This document shows, one piece after another, positions 54,212-63,818 of a DNA stretch of 64,000 nt. A program made the translations under genes and the position numbers. Numbering within the stretch: the stretch's first letter is position 1; every line of letters begins with the position of its first letter. The stretch spans positions 372,001-436,000 of the forward strand of contig NZ_PEBF01000001.1 of the NCBI RefSeq assembly GCF_002742625.1, given 5' to 3'. This DNA comes from Caulobacter sp. FWC2 (lineage in GTDB: Bacteria > Pseudomonadota > Alphaproteobacteria > Caulobacterales > Caulobacteraceae). Under the pieces are notes generated by a model. The model was not told where the DNA came from and did not search any database. It was given only the letters and a program-made list of their open reading frames with translations.

Positions 54212-55018
54212 ATGCGCCGCGACGTGCTCGACCTGAGAGCCTTCTACGCCGCCCCGCTGGGGCGCGCGGCGCGCACCATGCTCACGCGCAAGGTGGAGGA
54301 GGCCTGGGGCAATACGCGGGACCTCGACGTGCTGGGCGTCGGTTACGCCACGCCGTTCCTGGACGCCGCTCGAGGCAACGCCCGTCGCGTGGTGGCCGCC
54401 ATGCCGGCCCAGCAGGGCGTCGAGGTCTGGCCGCACGGTGGCCGCAACCAGGCCTGCCTGGTCGAAGAGACCGCCCTGCCGCTGCCCAACGCCATGTTCG
54501 ACCGGGTCCTTGCCGTCCACGCCCTGGAAGAGGCCGACGACCCGGCCGCCCTGCTGGCCGAGATTGGGCGGGTCATGGCTCCCACGGGACGGCTGATCGT
54601 GGCGGTGTCGTCGCGCGATGGTGTCTGGACGGGGGCAGAGACCACGCCGTTCGGCCACGGCCGGCCCTATAGCCGCAGCCAGCTGGAATCGCTGATTCGC
54701 GAGGCGGACCTGGAACCGGCCGGCTGGACGCGAGCCCTCTATGTGCCACCGGTCGAGGCCATGGCGTCCTGGGCCGAGGGTTTCGAGCAGGTCGGCGCGC
54801 GCCTGTGGCCGCGTTTCGCCGGCGTGATCCTGATGGAAGCGATCAAGCAGACCTTCGCGGTCAAGCCGCGCGGCCATCGCGCCCGCGCCCGGGTGTTCGC
54901 GCCAGGCGTCCTGCTGCCCAGTCCGGCGGGACCTACCCCCGCGCGGCACGACGGCGGGCGGACCGTTTCAACTCATCAGGCGCCTGTTCCTCAGGCGCCA
55001 AGCAGTCGGGACGGCTGA
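54212..55018 (+). CDS. SAM-dependent methyltransferase-like protein
   Basis: 268 residues of class I type, but with a weak AdoMet loop (LDVLGVGYATPFLDA in place of the usual GxGxG). FDRVLAVHALEEADDPAALLAEIGRVMAPTGRLIVAV is the usual middle of the fold. A basic Pro-rich tail of about 40 residues follows. It diverges from gloB across 68 bp, an arrangement often seen in this class. The substrate is unknown. Confidence 0.8.
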   Translation: MRRDVLDLRAFYAAPLGRAARTMLTRKVEEAWGNTRDLDVLGVGYATPFLDAARGNARRVVAAMPAQQGVEVWPHGGRNQACLVEETALPLPNAMFDRVLAVHALEEADDPAALLAEIGRVMAPTGRLIVAVSSRDGVWTGAETTPFGHGRPYSRSQLESLIREADLEPAGWTRALYVPPVEAMASWAEGFEQVGARLWPRFAGVILMEAIKQTFAVKPRGHRARARVFAPGVLLPSPAGPTPARHDGGRTVSTHQAPVPQAPSSRDG

Positions 55019-55091
55019 TCTTACTTGGAGCGAAGCGCTCGGACGCCTAGCTTATATCCCTAACAACCGTTCGCTCCCCGGGAACCGCGCC

Positions 55092-55436
55092 ATGAAGATG
55101 ATCGTCGCCGTGATTAAGCCGAGCCGCCTGGATGCGGTGCTCGAAGCGGTCACCGAGGCGGGCGCGTCGGGTTTGACTGTAACCGAGGTGCGCGGCTACG
55201 GCCGCCAGAAGGGCAAGACCGAGGTCTATCGCGGCGCCGAATACGAGGTGAAGCTGCTGCCGAAGGTCAAGCTGGAGATCGCCGTGCCCACCGACGTGCT
55301 GGAGCCCGTCATCGAAGCCCTGCAGCGCACGGCCAACACGGGCAAGATCGGCGACGGCAAGGTCTTCGTCATGGATCTGGAACAGGCCCTGCGCATCCGC
55401 ACCGGCGAACGCGACGCGGCGGCCATCGCGGGATAA
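55092..55436 (+). CDS. glnB: Nitrogen regulatory PII protein
   Basis: 114 residues. T-loop with RGYGRQKGKTEVYRGAEYEVKLLPK; Y51 is the position uridylylated by GlnD. The C-terminal signature GKIGDGKVFVMDLEQALRIRTGE is normal. It could be GlnB or GlnK. Neither amtB nor glnA is adjacent, and a phospholipase-D-family gene follows at 60 bp, so context does not decide. Confidence 0.92.
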   Translation: MKMIVAVIKPSRLDAVLEAVTEAGASGLTVTEVRGYGRQKGKTEVYRGAEYEVKLLPKVKLEIAVPTDVLEPVIEALQRTANTGKIGDGKVFVMDLEQALRIRTGERDAAAIAG

Positions 55437-55496
55437 GACAAGCGGAGCCATGAGCCGCCCCGCGCGTTGTCGTGGTTCGCGACGATTTGGGGCGAC

Positions 55497-57008
55497 ATGG
55501 ATCCGGGAACTTCCGTCTTCCAACCGGGATACAACTGCTGGCGGGTCGAGCCCGCCGATCGCGTTGCCCTGTTCATCGACAACGACGAGGCGTTCGACGC
55601 GCTGAAGCCGTTGATCCTGTCGGCCAGGAAGTCGATCTGGATCCTGGCCTGGGTGTTCGATCCCCTGACACGGTTGGATCCCGATCGGGTCAGACGCAGC
55701 CGCGATCCCAGCCGCGCCGACCGCATCGGCCTGATCCTGCGGCGGCAGGCGGCGCTGAACCCGGCGCTCGACGTCCGGGTGCTGACCTGGGACATGCCGT
55801 TCCCGATCGCCGCGTCGCAGCTGTTCGGCCCGCATCGCGGCGCGGCCTTCTTCGCCGGATCGCGGGTGAAGTACCGCCTGGACGCGACCCTGCCGGCCAG
55901 CGCCTGCCATCACCAGAAGGCGGTGATCGTCGACGGCGTAACGGCCCTCGTCAGCGGCGGCGACATCGGCGTCGACCGCTGGGATGACACCCGTCACCTC
56001 GACAACAATCCCCTGCGTCGCCTGCCGACTGGGCGACACTATCCGGCCCGGCACGAGGTCTCGATGCTGGTCGACGGCCGGGCGGGCGAGGCGATGGCCG
56101 ACCTGTTCGTCGACCGCTGGAAAGCCTCGGGCGGCGATCCGATCGAGCGCCCGGACCGCCCCGACGAGACGCCCTGGCCCGACGGCCTTTTGCCCGACCT
56201 GCGCCGGATGCCCGTCGCGGTGGCCCGCACCTCGGCCGCGTGGCAGGGGAGGCCCGAGATCACGGAATGCCTGTTGCTGCACCTCTCGGCGATCCGGCGC
56301 GCGAAAGGGCTGATCTATCTGGAGAACCAGTACCTGACCTCGCCGATCATCGTCGAAGCCCTGGCCGAACGCCTGGCCGAGCCCGATGGGCCTGAGGTTG
56401 TCACGATCGGACCGGCGCGCAGTCCCAGCTATTTCGACCAGATGACCATGGACAGCGCCCGGACCTCGGCCATCAACCGCCTGCGCGAAGTCGACACCCA
56501 TGGGCGTTTCTCGGCCTTCTCGGCCCATACGCCCAAGGGCGCGCCGATCATCGTCCACTCCAAGGTGGCGATCATGGATGACTGGATGCTGCGGATCGGC
56601 AGCGCCAACCTCAACAACCGCTCGATCGGTCTGGACAGTGAGTGCGACCTGGCCTTCGAGGCCAGGAGCGAGATCGAGCGCGAGACGGTGCGCGCCTTCC
56701 TGGGCCGCCTGGTCGGTCACTTCATCGACCGCTCCGCCCAGGACGTGCTGGAGGCGATCGAGCGCGAGGGCGGGCTGGGCGCGGCGATCAATGCGCTGGA
56801 CGTCAAGGGCGGCCCGCCGCGCCGGCTGCAGCCCGTGCGGACGCGCAAGTTGAGCGGCGTTGAGAAGTTCATCGCCGACTGGAGCCTGGGCGACGCCATC
56901 GCGCCCGACGACGCCTGGCGCCCGTGGGGCCGTCGCGCTCGCCTGCGCCGTGACATCGCCCGGCTTACCCAGCCGCCGCCGGCGCCTCCCGGGCGGCTTC
57001 AGCCGTGA
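55497..57008 (+). CDS. Phospholipase D / cardiolipin-synthase-family enzyme
   Basis: 503 residues from ATG 55497, preceded by GGGGCGAC (an in-frame TTG at 55467 is possible). Two HKD motifs: HHQKAVIVDGVTALVSGGDI (H139, K141, D146) and IIVHSKVAIMDDWMLRIGSANLNNRS. LARTSAAWQGRPEI-like spacing between them fits PLD enzymes rather than short cardiolipin synthases; no N-terminal membrane segments. It would hydrolyse or transfer phosphatidyl groups. It overlaps the converging gene by 44 bp. Confidence 0.88.
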   Translation: MDPGTSVFQPGYNCWRVEPADRVALFIDNDEAFDALKPLILSARKSIWILAWVFDPLTRLDPDRVRRSRDPSRADRIGLILRRQAALNPALDVRVLTWDMPFPIAASQLFGPHRGAAFFAGSRVKYRLDATLPASACHHQKAVIVDGVTALVSGGDIGVDRWDDTRHLDNNPLRRLPTGRHYPARHEVSMLVDGRAGEAMADLFVDRWKASGGDPIERPDRPDETPWPDGLLPDLRRMPVAVARTSAAWQGRPEITECLLLHLSAIRRAKGLIYLENQYLTSPIIVEALAERLAEPDGPEVVTIGPARSPSYFDQMTMDSARTSAINRLREVDTHGRFSAFSAHTPKGAPIIVHSKVAIMDDWMLRIGSANLNNRSIGLDSECDLAFEARSEIERETVRAFLGRLVGHFIDRSAQDVLEAIEREGGLGAAINALDVKGGPPRRLQPVRTRKLSGVEKFIADWSLGDAIAPDDAWRPWGRRARLRRDIARLTQPPPAPPGRLQP

Positions 57009-57744
57009 TCTCCAGCTCGACCACCAGCGGCAGGTGGTCGGAGGCCACGCGGGCCAGAGGGCTGAACGGAGAGCTGACGCCGCGCGTCTCCAGGCCCTTG
57101 GTCAGGAACACGTGGTCGATGCGCATGAACGGGAAGCTGGACGGAAAGGTCGCCGTGGCGGGGCGCGGCCAGCTCGGCGTCGGCGCCTGGGCGTCGCGCA
57201 GGGCTGTCCGCAGCATCCGATAGGTCGCCGAATAGGGCGTGGCGTTGAAGTCGCCCAGCACCACGCCCGGGGCCAGCCACTCGTCCGCGCCCATCCAGTC
57301 GGGACCCAGCAGGGCGGCCGCCTGGCGCTTCTGTTCCTGCGGGATAAGGCCCAGGTGGGTGTTGATGATCTGAACCTTGGTTCCGCCGACCTCGACCTCG
57401 ACCCACAAGGCCCCGCGCGGCTCCAGGCCGGGCACGCGCTTGTAGAGCGGCAGGCTCTTGGCCTTGACCCGCCGTTCGGGCAGGGCCGTCAGGATGGCGT
57501 CGCCGTAGAGTTCCTCCTCCACGGTCATGGCAGGATGGAAGTGGAAGCTCATCTTCAGCAGTTCGGCGAGGCGGTGGGCCTGATCGACGCCCTTGGTGCG
57601 GGCGCGCAGGACGTCCAGCTCCTGCAAGGCGACGACATCGGGCTTTTCAGCCGCGATGACCTCGGCCACACGCTCGACATCGAGCCTGCGGTCCGTGCCC
57701 ACGCAGCGGTGGACGTTGTAGGTCATGAGACGAAGGGTCTTCAT
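56965..57744 (-). CDS. Endonuclease/exonuclease/phosphatase-family protein
   Basis: 259 residues from ATG 57744, coupled to metW by an ATGA overlap. EEP fold: LRLMTYNVHRCVGTD, DVVALQELDV, QIINTHLGLIP, VVLGDFNATPYS and the final ASDHLPLVVEL with the catalytic Asp-His. It may cut phosphodiester or phospholipid bonds; a role in lipid turnover would suit the facing PLD gene, but this is inference. Its end overlaps the PLD gene by 44 bp tail to tail. Confidence 0.88.
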   Translation of the reverse strand: MKTLRLMTYNVHRCVGTDRRLDVERVAEVIAAEKPDVVALQELDVLRARTKGVDQAHRLAELLKMSFHFHPAMTVEEELYGDAILTALPERRVKAKSLPLYKRVPGLEPRGALWVEVEVGGTKVQIINTHLGLIPQEQKRQAAALLGPDWMGADEWLAPGVVLGDFNATPYSATYRMLRTALRDAQAPTPSWPRPATATFPSSFPFMRIDHVFLTKGLETRGVSSPFSPLARVASDHLPLVVELEITAEAAREAPAAAG

Positions 57745-58433
57745 CCGTCGAAGAGATCGCCCGAGACGGGCGGAAGTTCCTTGTCGGACGACTTTCCGTG
57801 GGCCGTCGCGCCGTTGCGGCTGAGCATGAACAGGCAACTCTCGGCCCGCCAGTTCTCGAGCGCGCTGGCGGGGTTCATCGGCCGGGCCGGACCACTTCCG
57901 GCGAAGGCGGCGCAGGCGTCGACGCGCAGGTTCAGCTCGGCCGTCAGGGCCAGGAAGTCGGCCAGGGTGCAGAGGTGGATGTTCGGCGTCGACCACCACG
58001 GCATCGGCAGGGCCTTGGTCTCGGGCATCCGGCCTCGGCTCAGCAGCGACCAGCGCACCCGCCAGTGACCGAAGTTCGGGAACGAGACGATGGCCCGGTC
58101 GGCGATGCGCAGCAGCTCGTCCAGCACATGGCGCGGATGGCGCGTCGCCTGCAGGGTCTGGGACAGCACCGCGTAGTCGAATGAGCGGTCTGGGAAGTGG
58201 TCGAGATCCAGGTCGGCGTCGCCCTGCACGACCGACAGACCGCGCGCCATGCAGGCGGCTACGCCTGAAGCGCTGATCTCCAGCCCACGGCCGTCGACCT
58301 GCTTGTCGTGGCTCAGCAGGTCCAGCAGCGCGCCCTCGCCGCAACCGACGTCCAGCACGCGCGAGCCTGGGCGCACCAGGCGCAGGATCTCGCGGAAGTC
58401 CTCGCGGACTTTATTCTGGGAATTTGGTGTCAA
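57741..58433 (-). CDS. metW: Methionine biosynthesis protein MetW
   Basis: 230 residues. Class I methyltransferase-like fold: [43 protein letters not shown] and [17 protein letters not shown] with [17 protein letters not shown], the MetW signature. It begins at TTG 58433, which overlaps the TGA of metX (TTGA). MetW works with MetX in some methionine pathways. The C-terminal 30 residues are an extra extension. Confidence 0.93.
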   Translation of the reverse strand: MTPNSQNKVREDFREILRLVRPGSRVLDVGCGEGALLDLLSHDKQVDGRGLEISASGVAACMARGLSVVQGDADLDLDHFPDRSFDYAVLSQTLQATRHPRHVLDELLRIADRAIVSFPNFGHWRVRWSLLSRGRMPETKALPMPWWSTPNIHLCTLADFLALTAELNLRVDACAAFAGSGPARPMNPASALENWRAESCLFMLSRNGATAHGKSSDKELPPVSGDLFDG

Positions 58434-59578
58434 ATCAGCCCCCGGTCACGCTCGGCCGAACTCAGGAAGCCCGCCAGCGCCGCGTCCATCACGGGCTCGT
58501 CCAGCAGGAAGGCGTCGTGGCCCTTGTCGCTCTCGATCTCGGCGAAGGCGGCGCGGGCCCCGGCCGCGGTCAGCGCGCGGACCAGGTGACGGCTCTCGGC
58601 GGTGGGATAGAGCCAGTCGCTGGAGAAGCTGAGCACGCAGAAGCGCACGTCGCGCGCCCGGGTGAAGGCCTTGGCCAGCACCCCGCCGTGGCTGGCGGCG
58701 ATGTCGAAATAGTCGGTGGCCCGCGTGATGTAGAGATAGCTGTTGGCGTCGAACCGGTCGACGAAGCTGGCGCCCTGGTGGCGCAGATAGCTCTCGACCT
58801 GGAAGTCGGCGTCGAAGCCCCATGACAGGCCATCGCGCTTCAGCTCGCGGCCGAACTTCCGTTGCAGCGCGGGCTCGGACAGATAGGTGATGTGCGCGGC
58901 CATCCGCGCCACGGCCAGGCCCTTGCCGGGCTGGACGCCGTGTTCCGCATAGGCGCCGCCGCGCCAGTCGGGATCGGCCATAATCGCCTGGCGGCCCACC
59001 TCGTGGAAGGCGATGTTCTGGGCCGAGTGACGGGAAGCGGACGCCAGCACGACGGCGCTGAACAGCCGCTCCGGATAGTCCACCGCCCACTGCTGGGCCT
59101 GCATGCCGCCCATCGAGCCGCCGATCACGGCGAACAGGGTCTCGATGCCCAGGGCGCTGACCAGCATCGCCTGGGCGCGAACCATGTCGGGGATGGTGAT
59201 GACCGGGAACGCCAGGCCATAGACCTTGCCGGTCGCCGGATTGATCGAAGCGGGGCCGGTCGAGCCCATGCAGCCGCCGATCACGTTCGTGCAGATGATG
59301 AAATGCCGCGCCGGGTCCAGCGGCTTGCCGGGACCGATCATCCGCAGCCACCAGCCGGGCTTGCCCGTCGTCGGGTGCGGCGAGGCGACATACTGGTCGC
59401 CGGTCAGGGCGTGGCAGATCAGGACGGCGTTGGACTTGTCGGCGTTCAGCTGGCCATAGGTCTGGTAGCCGATCTCCAGGCCTTCAAGCATAGCGCCCGA
59501 ATCGAGCCGCAGGGGTTCGTTCGCGGGAAACCGCCAGGTTCCCCCGCCGGCGGGTGTAACCAGATCGAGCGCAGCCAT
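58430..59578 (-). CDS. metX: Homoserine O-acyltransferase MetX
   Basis: 382 residues from ATG 59578. Alpha/beta hydrolase with [35 protein letters not shown], nucleophile Ser in [16 protein letters not shown], Asp in [12 protein letters not shown] and His in [12 protein letters not shown]. It activates homoserine by acylation, the first committed step to methionine; whether acetyl or succinyl is used cannot be read safely. First gene of metX-metW-EEP. Confidence 0.93.
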   Translation of the reverse strand: MAALDLVTPAGGGTWRFPANEPLRLDSGAMLEGLEIGYQTYGQLNADKSNAVLICHALTGDQYVASPHPTTGKPGWWLRMIGPGKPLDPARHFIICTNVIGGCMGSTGPASINPATGKVYGLAFPVITIPDMVRAQAMLVSALGIETLFAVIGGSMGGMQAQQWAVDYPERLFSAVVLASASRHSAQNIAFHEVGRQAIMADPDWRGGAYAEHGVQPGKGLAVARMAAHITYLSEPALQRKFGRELKRDGLSWGFDADFQVESYLRHQGASFVDRFDANSYLYITRATDYFDIAASHGGVLAKAFTRARDVRFCVLSFSSDWLYPTAESRHLVRALTAAGARAAFAEIESDKGHDAFLLDEPVMDAALAGFLSSAERDRGLI

Positions 59579-59657
59579 GGCCCGCCTTGGACCCCTTGGC
59601 GAACAAGGTGTCAACCACCGGCTTCCTGACAAGGCGAGGGACGGCTATGGAGGTCGC

Positions 59658-60167
59658 ATGGAGCGACTGATCCTGATGCGCCACGGCAAGGCCGAGCGGC
59701 ACGCCGCGAGTGGCGGCGATTTCGAACGCGCCCTGGCCGACAGCGGCCGGGCCGACGCGGCCGTCATGGGCCAGGTGCTGGCGCTGGCCGGCGTCGCGCC
59801 CGACCTGATGCTGGTGTCCTCGGCCCGCCGCACGCGTGAAACCGCCGAGCGTGTCGCGCCGAGCTTTCCCGCCGCGCAGGTCGAGCATCTGCGAGACCTC
59901 TATCACGCCGATCCGGAAGACGTCGTCCAGATGATCGAGGCGCACGCCGACAGCGCGGGCACGGTGATGGTGGTCGGGCACAATCCCGGCCTGCACGAGC
60001 TGGCCCTGCGCCTGGCCCTGCAAGGCGACGCCTCGCCGATCCACACCAACAAGCTGCGCAGCCGCTTCCCGACCTCGACCACCGTGGTGTTCGGCTGGAC
60101 TGACAAGGGGCCGGCGCTGGAGCACCTCTTCTACGCACACGAGAACGGCGGAGCCGGCGGCGAATGA
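59658..60167 (+). CDS. sixA: SixA-type phosphohistidine phosphatase
   Basis: 169 residues from ATG 59658, with GGAGG five bases upstream. Histidine phosphatase fold: the catalytic LMRHGKAERHA, LVSSARRTRETAERV and VMVVGHNPGLHELALRL. SixA removes phosphate from histidine on HPt or phosphotransfer proteins. First gene of a tightly packed run (ATGA overlap with DUF952). Confidence 0.9.
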   Translation: MERLILMRHGKAERHAASGGDFERALADSGRADAAVMGQVLALAGVAPDLMLVSSARRTRETAERVAPSFPAAQVEHLRDLYHADPEDVVQMIEAHADSAGTVMVVGHNPGLHELALRLALQGDASPIHTNKLRSRFPTSTTVVFGWTDKGPALEHLFYAHENGGAGGE

Positions 60168-60508
60168 CCCTGATCTACAAGATCCTGTCCCGCGCGGAGT
60201 GGGACGCCGCCAAGGCCGCCGGCCGCTTCGAGGGCTCGGCCGTGGACCATCAGGACGGCTTTATCCACCTCTCCGGGGCCGACCAGGCCCAGGAAACCGC
60301 CGCCAAGTACTTCAAGGACCAGCCGAACCTGGTTCTGCTGGGTGTCGAGGCCGAAGGCCTGGGCGCGGACCTGAAGTGGGAAGCCTCGCGCGGCGGCGCC
60401 CTGTTCCCGCACCTCTATCGCCCGCTTCTGGTCAGCGACGTGATCACCGAGGCCGATCTTGGTCTCGACGCCGATGGCGTTCCTCAGCTGGGCGATCACC
60501 TCGCATGA
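60164..60508 (+). CDS. DUF952 domain protein
   Basis: 114 residues. Start IYKILSRAEWDAAKAAGRFEGSAVDHQDGFIHLSGADQAQETAAKYF is the DUF952 signature, with FPHLYRPL near the end. These proteins resemble a small glutathione S-transferase-associated or ADP-ribosyl-like domain of unknown role. It overlaps sixA before it and pyrD after it by ATGA. Confidence 0.88.
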   Translation: MTLIYKILSRAEWDAAKAAGRFEGSAVDHQDGFIHLSGADQAQETAAKYFKDQPNLVLLGVEAEGLGADLKWEASRGGALFPHLYRPLLVSDVITEADLGLDADGVPQLGDHLA

Positions 60509-61563
60509 GCCTGCATGACATCGCCGCGCGCGCCCTGCACGCCCTGAACCCCGAGGACGCCCACGGCTGGGCCATCCGGGGCCTGAAGATGGGCCTGGGA
60601 CCGCGCGAGAGCGGTCCCGAAGATCCGATCCTGGCGGTGAAGATCGCCGGCCTGGAGCTGTCCAACTGCGTGGGCCTGGCCGCTGGCTTCGACAAGAACG
60701 CCGAGGTCGCCGATCCCATGCTGGCCGCCGGCTTCGGCTTCGTGGAGGCCGGCACCGTCACGCCGCTGGCCCAGGCCGGCAATCCGCGCCCGCGCCTGTT
60801 CCGGCTCACCGAGGACCAGGCGGTGATCAACCGCATGGGCTTCAACAACGGCGGCCTGGATCCCTTCGCGGCGCGGCTGAAGGCGCGCCAAGGTAAGGGT
60901 GGTGTGGTCGGCGCGAACATTGGCGCCAACAAGGACGCCAGCGACCGTATCGAGGACTATGTCACGGGCCTGACCCGCCTGTGGGGGCTGTCGGACTATT
61001 TCACCGCCAACATCTCCTCGCCCAACACGCCAGGCCTGCGCGCCCTGCAGACCAAAGCGGCGCTGGAGGAGCTTCTGGGCCGCATCTCCGAGACCCGCGC
61101 GGCGATGAAGGTCGCCTCGGGCGCCGACTATCCGATCTTCCTGAAGGTCGCGCCCGACCTGGAAGACGGCGAGATCGAGGCCATTGTCGAGGCGGTGGTC
61201 GATGCGGGCCTTGACGCCATCATCGTCAGCAACACCACCATCGCTCGCCCGGCTACTCTGAGGTCGGCTCAGTCCAAGGAGAGCGGCGGCCTGTCCGGCG
61301 AGCCGCTGCTGGCGCCCTCGACCCTGGTGCTGAAGCGCTTCCACGCCGCCGCGGCCGGCCGGGTCGCCCTGATCGGCGCGGGCGGCATCGCCGACGGCGC
61401 CGGGGCCTACGCCAAGATCCGCGCCGGCGCGCGCGCCGTGCAGCTCTATTCGGCCCTGGTCTATGGCGGGCCGGGCCTGGTCACCCGCATCAAGCGCGAC
61501 CTGGCCGCCCGTCTGCGCGCCGATGGCTTCGCCGCGGTCGAGGACGCGGTCGGCGCCGCATGA
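60505..61563 (+). CDS. pyrD: Dihydroorotate dehydrogenase (quinone), class 2
   Basis: 352 residues from ATG 60505. An N-terminal helical extension for membrane and quinone contact, then the FMN barrel: GLAAGFDKNAEV, FVEAGTVTPLAQAGNPRPRLFRL, VINRMGFNNGGLD, YFTANISSPNTPGLR with the catalytic Ser, and LIGAGGIADGAGAYAKI. It oxidises dihydroorotate with quinone in pyrimidine synthesis. The upstream reading of the same frame from 60199 lies inside DUF952. Confidence 0.96.
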   Translation: MSLHDIAARALHALNPEDAHGWAIRGLKMGLGPRESGPEDPILAVKIAGLELSNCVGLAAGFDKNAEVADPMLAAGFGFVEAGTVTPLAQAGNPRPRLFRLTEDQAVINRMGFNNGGLDPFAARLKARQGKGGVVGANIGANKDASDRIEDYVTGLTRLWGLSDYFTANISSPNTPGLRALQTKAALEELLGRISETRAAMKVASGADYPIFLKVAPDLEDGEIEAIVEAVVDAGLDAIIVSNTTIARPATLRSAQSKESGGLSGEPLLAPSTLVLKRFHAAAAGRVALIGAGGIADGAGAYAKIRAGARAVQLYSALVYGGPGLVTRIKRDLAARLRADGFAAVEDAVGAA

Positions 61564-62309
61564 CGCGTGAAAGGGTTTTGACGCTGCTGCGCCGCTTCGG
61601 CCCGCTCGCGGTCATCGTGATCCTGTTCGTGGCTGCCTTCGCCAGCGGGGTGACCGATCACCTGTCTCTGGAGGAGCTGCGCGTTCGGGGAACCGCGCTG
61701 CAGACTTTCGCGCGAGAGCGGCCGCTGCTCAGCGTGGCGATCTATCTGGCGATCTATGTCGGCTCGGTCGCCGTCTCCTTGCCTGGCGCCCTGATCCTGT
61801 CCCTGACCGGCGGCTTCCTGTTCGGCCCCCTGGGCGGCGGCTTCGCTGCGGTCACCGGCGCCACGGGCGGCTCGACCGTGACCTATCTGGTCTTCCGCAC
61901 CGCGTTCGGCGACGTCCTGCGTCGCAAGCCCGACGCCTTCCTGGCGCGCGTGGCCGACGGGCTGCGAAAGGACGCCTTCAACTACCTTCTGACCCTGCGC
62001 CTGATCCCGGCCTTCCCGCTGCTGATCGTCAATGTCGCCGCCGGCGTGGCCAACATTCCCGCCCGCGCCTTCGTCCTGGCTTCGCTGCTGGGCATGATCC
62101 CGAGCTCCTTCGTCTATGCCGGCATCGGCGCGGGACTTGGCCATCTCTTCGCGCAAGGCGGGCCGGTGACCATGGAGACCCTCTTCTCGCCACGGATTTA
62201 TCTTCCCATTGTCGGCATGGGCGTTCTGGCCTTTCTGCCGCCGTTGTGGCGCCATTGGCGCAAGCAGCGCCAAACAGCGCCCTTGCCACAGCCCTTGGAC
62301 GAGAAGTAG
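61560..62309 (+). CDS. TVP38/TMEM64 (DedA-like) membrane protein
   Basis: 249 residues. Family core: VAVSLPGALILSLTGGFLFGPLGGGFAAVTGATGGSTVTYLVFR and RLIPAFPLLIVNVAAGVANIPARAFVLASLLGMIPSSFVYAGIG, with about six membrane or re-entrant segments. Related proteins flip or transport lipids. It overlaps the pyrD stop (ATGA) and is followed 9 bp later by a histidine kinase. Confidence 0.9.
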   Translation: MTRERVLTLLRRFGPLAVIVILFVAAFASGVTDHLSLEELRVRGTALQTFARERPLLSVAIYLAIYVGSVAVSLPGALILSLTGGFLFGPLGGGFAAVTGATGGSTVTYLVFRTAFGDVLRRKPDAFLARVADGLRKDAFNYLLTLRLIPAFPLLIVNVAAGVANIPARAFVLASLLGMIPSSFVYAGIGAGLGHLFAQGGPVTMETLFSPRIYLPIVGMGVLAFLPPLWRHWRKQRQTAPLPQPLDEK

Positions 62310-62318
62310 CCGCCCCGG

Positions 62319-63809
62319 ATGGTCGAAACGGTTTCGCCGTCAGAGACTGAGCCCGCCCCGCCAAGGAAACGATTTCCGTGGCCCGGCGGCCTGTCGGCGC
62401 GCCTGCTGCTGTTCACCGCCATCGTCGTCACCTTCGGCGGCCTGCTGATCCTGCCGCCGACCCTGGCGGCCTATGAGGAGCAGTGGCTGCTGGATCGCGT
62501 GCGGGCCGGGGAGCTGGCCTCGACCATCGCCGAGTCGGATCCGGACCTGCGGGTCAGCGACGCCGTCGCCAACCAGATGTTCGACCAGGCCGGGGCGGTC
62601 ACCGTCGCCGTCCAGGCCGAGGGCGCGCGCCGCCTCGTCCTGCCGCCCAAGCAGCCGTTCAAGACGCCCTATCTCGTCGACCTCCGCCGCCAGAACCCCG
62701 GCTCGTGGTTGGCCGCGCCGTTCTTCACTCTGACCAGCCCCAAGGGCAGCATGGTCCGCGTGATGGCCGAGCCGCGCTTCCGCAAGGCCGAGTTCGTCGA
62801 GGTCGTGGTTCCGGACGCGCCTTTGAAGGCGGCCCTGGTCGAGTACTTCTGGCGGCTGGCCGGCGTGACCATGTTCGTCGCCGCCCTGGCCGGCCTGTTC
62901 GTCTACGCCTTCCTGAACGTCTTCCTGGTCCGGCCCATGCAGCGGATCACCCGCGCCATGGAAGCCTTTCGCGTCGACCCCGGCGATCCGGAGGCGCGCA
63001 TCGCCGTTTCCAAGCGTCGCGACGAGATCGGCCGCGCCGAGGCCGAGCTGGACCGCATGCAGGTCGACCTGCTGGCGGCGCTGGCTTCCAAGGCCCGTCT
63101 GGCCGCCCTGGGCGAGGCGGTGGCCAAGATCAATCACGACCTGCGCAACATGCTGACCAGCGCCCAGATGGCCTCCGACCGCCTGGCCGCCCTCGGCGAC
63201 CCCAAGGTGGCCCAGGCCCTGCCGCGCCTGGAGCGGGCCCTGGACCGCGCCATCACCCTGGCCTCGGACGTCATGGCCTATGGCAAGTCCAAGGAGCCCG
63301 AGCCGGTGACGCGGATTATCCCGCTGCGCCCAGCCCTGGACATGGCTGCGGAGGACGCCGGCTTGACCTCTCAGGGCGTCGCCCTGGAGACCGTCATCGG
63401 TCCGCGCGAGCTGCTGCTGGCCGATCCGGACCAGCTGCACCGCATCCTGACCAACCTGTTCCGCAATGCTCGCGAAGCCATCGAGGGCGCGACCGATCGG
63501 GGCGGCAAGGGCAAGGTGTTCGTGGAGCTGCGCCGCGACGTCGGCCACAGCATCCTGCGGCTGTCGGACGACGGCCCCGGCGTGCCCGAGCGCGCCCGCG
63601 CCAACCTGTTCCAGCCCTTCGTCGGCTCGGTGCGTCGCGGCGGCACGGGCCTGGGCCTGGCCATCGCCCGCGAGCTGGCCCAGGGTCATGGCGGCGACCT
63701 GGCCCTGGTCGAGACCGGACCGGGCGGCTCGGTGTTCGACCTGACCCTGGCCGGCGCGCCCGAACCGCTGCCGGAACCGGACGACAAGGCTGATGCGTCA
63801 GCGACCTAG
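62319..63809 (+). CDS. Sensor histidine kinase
   Basis: 496 residues. Membrane segments at about 29-50 and 180-203 flank a periplasmic sensor of 130 residues. A HAMP domain follows, then the H box AKINHDLRNMLTS (H273), N box NLFRNAREAIEG, and G boxes DDGPGVP and GGTGLGLAIARELAQGHGG. No response regulator follows, so it is an orphan kinase whose partner must be elsewhere. The acidic C-terminus (EPLPEPDDKADASAT) is extra. Confidence 0.92.
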   Translation: MVETVSPSETEPAPPRKRFPWPGGLSARLLLFTAIVVTFGGLLILPPTLAAYEEQWLLDRVRAGELASTIAESDPDLRVSDAVANQMFDQAGAVTVAVQAEGARRLVLPPKQPFKTPYLVDLRRQNPGSWLAAPFFTLTSPKGSMVRVMAEPRFRKAEFVEVVVPDAPLKAALVEYFWRLAGVTMFVAALAGLFVYAFLNVFLVRPMQRITRAMEAFRVDPGDPEARIAVSKRRDEIGRAEAELDRMQVDLLAALASKARLAALGEAVAKINHDLRNMLTSAQMASDRLAALGDPKVAQALPRLERALDRAITLASDVMAYGKSKEPEPVTRIIPLRPALDMAAEDAGLTSQGVALETVIGPRELLLADPDQLHRILTNLFRNAREAIEGATDRGGKGKVFVELRRDVGHSILRLSDDGPGVPERARANLFQPFVGSVRRGGTGLGLAIARELAQGHGGDLALVETGPGGSVFDLTLAGAPEPLPEPDDKADASAT

Positions 63810-63818
63810 GAGAGTCCG

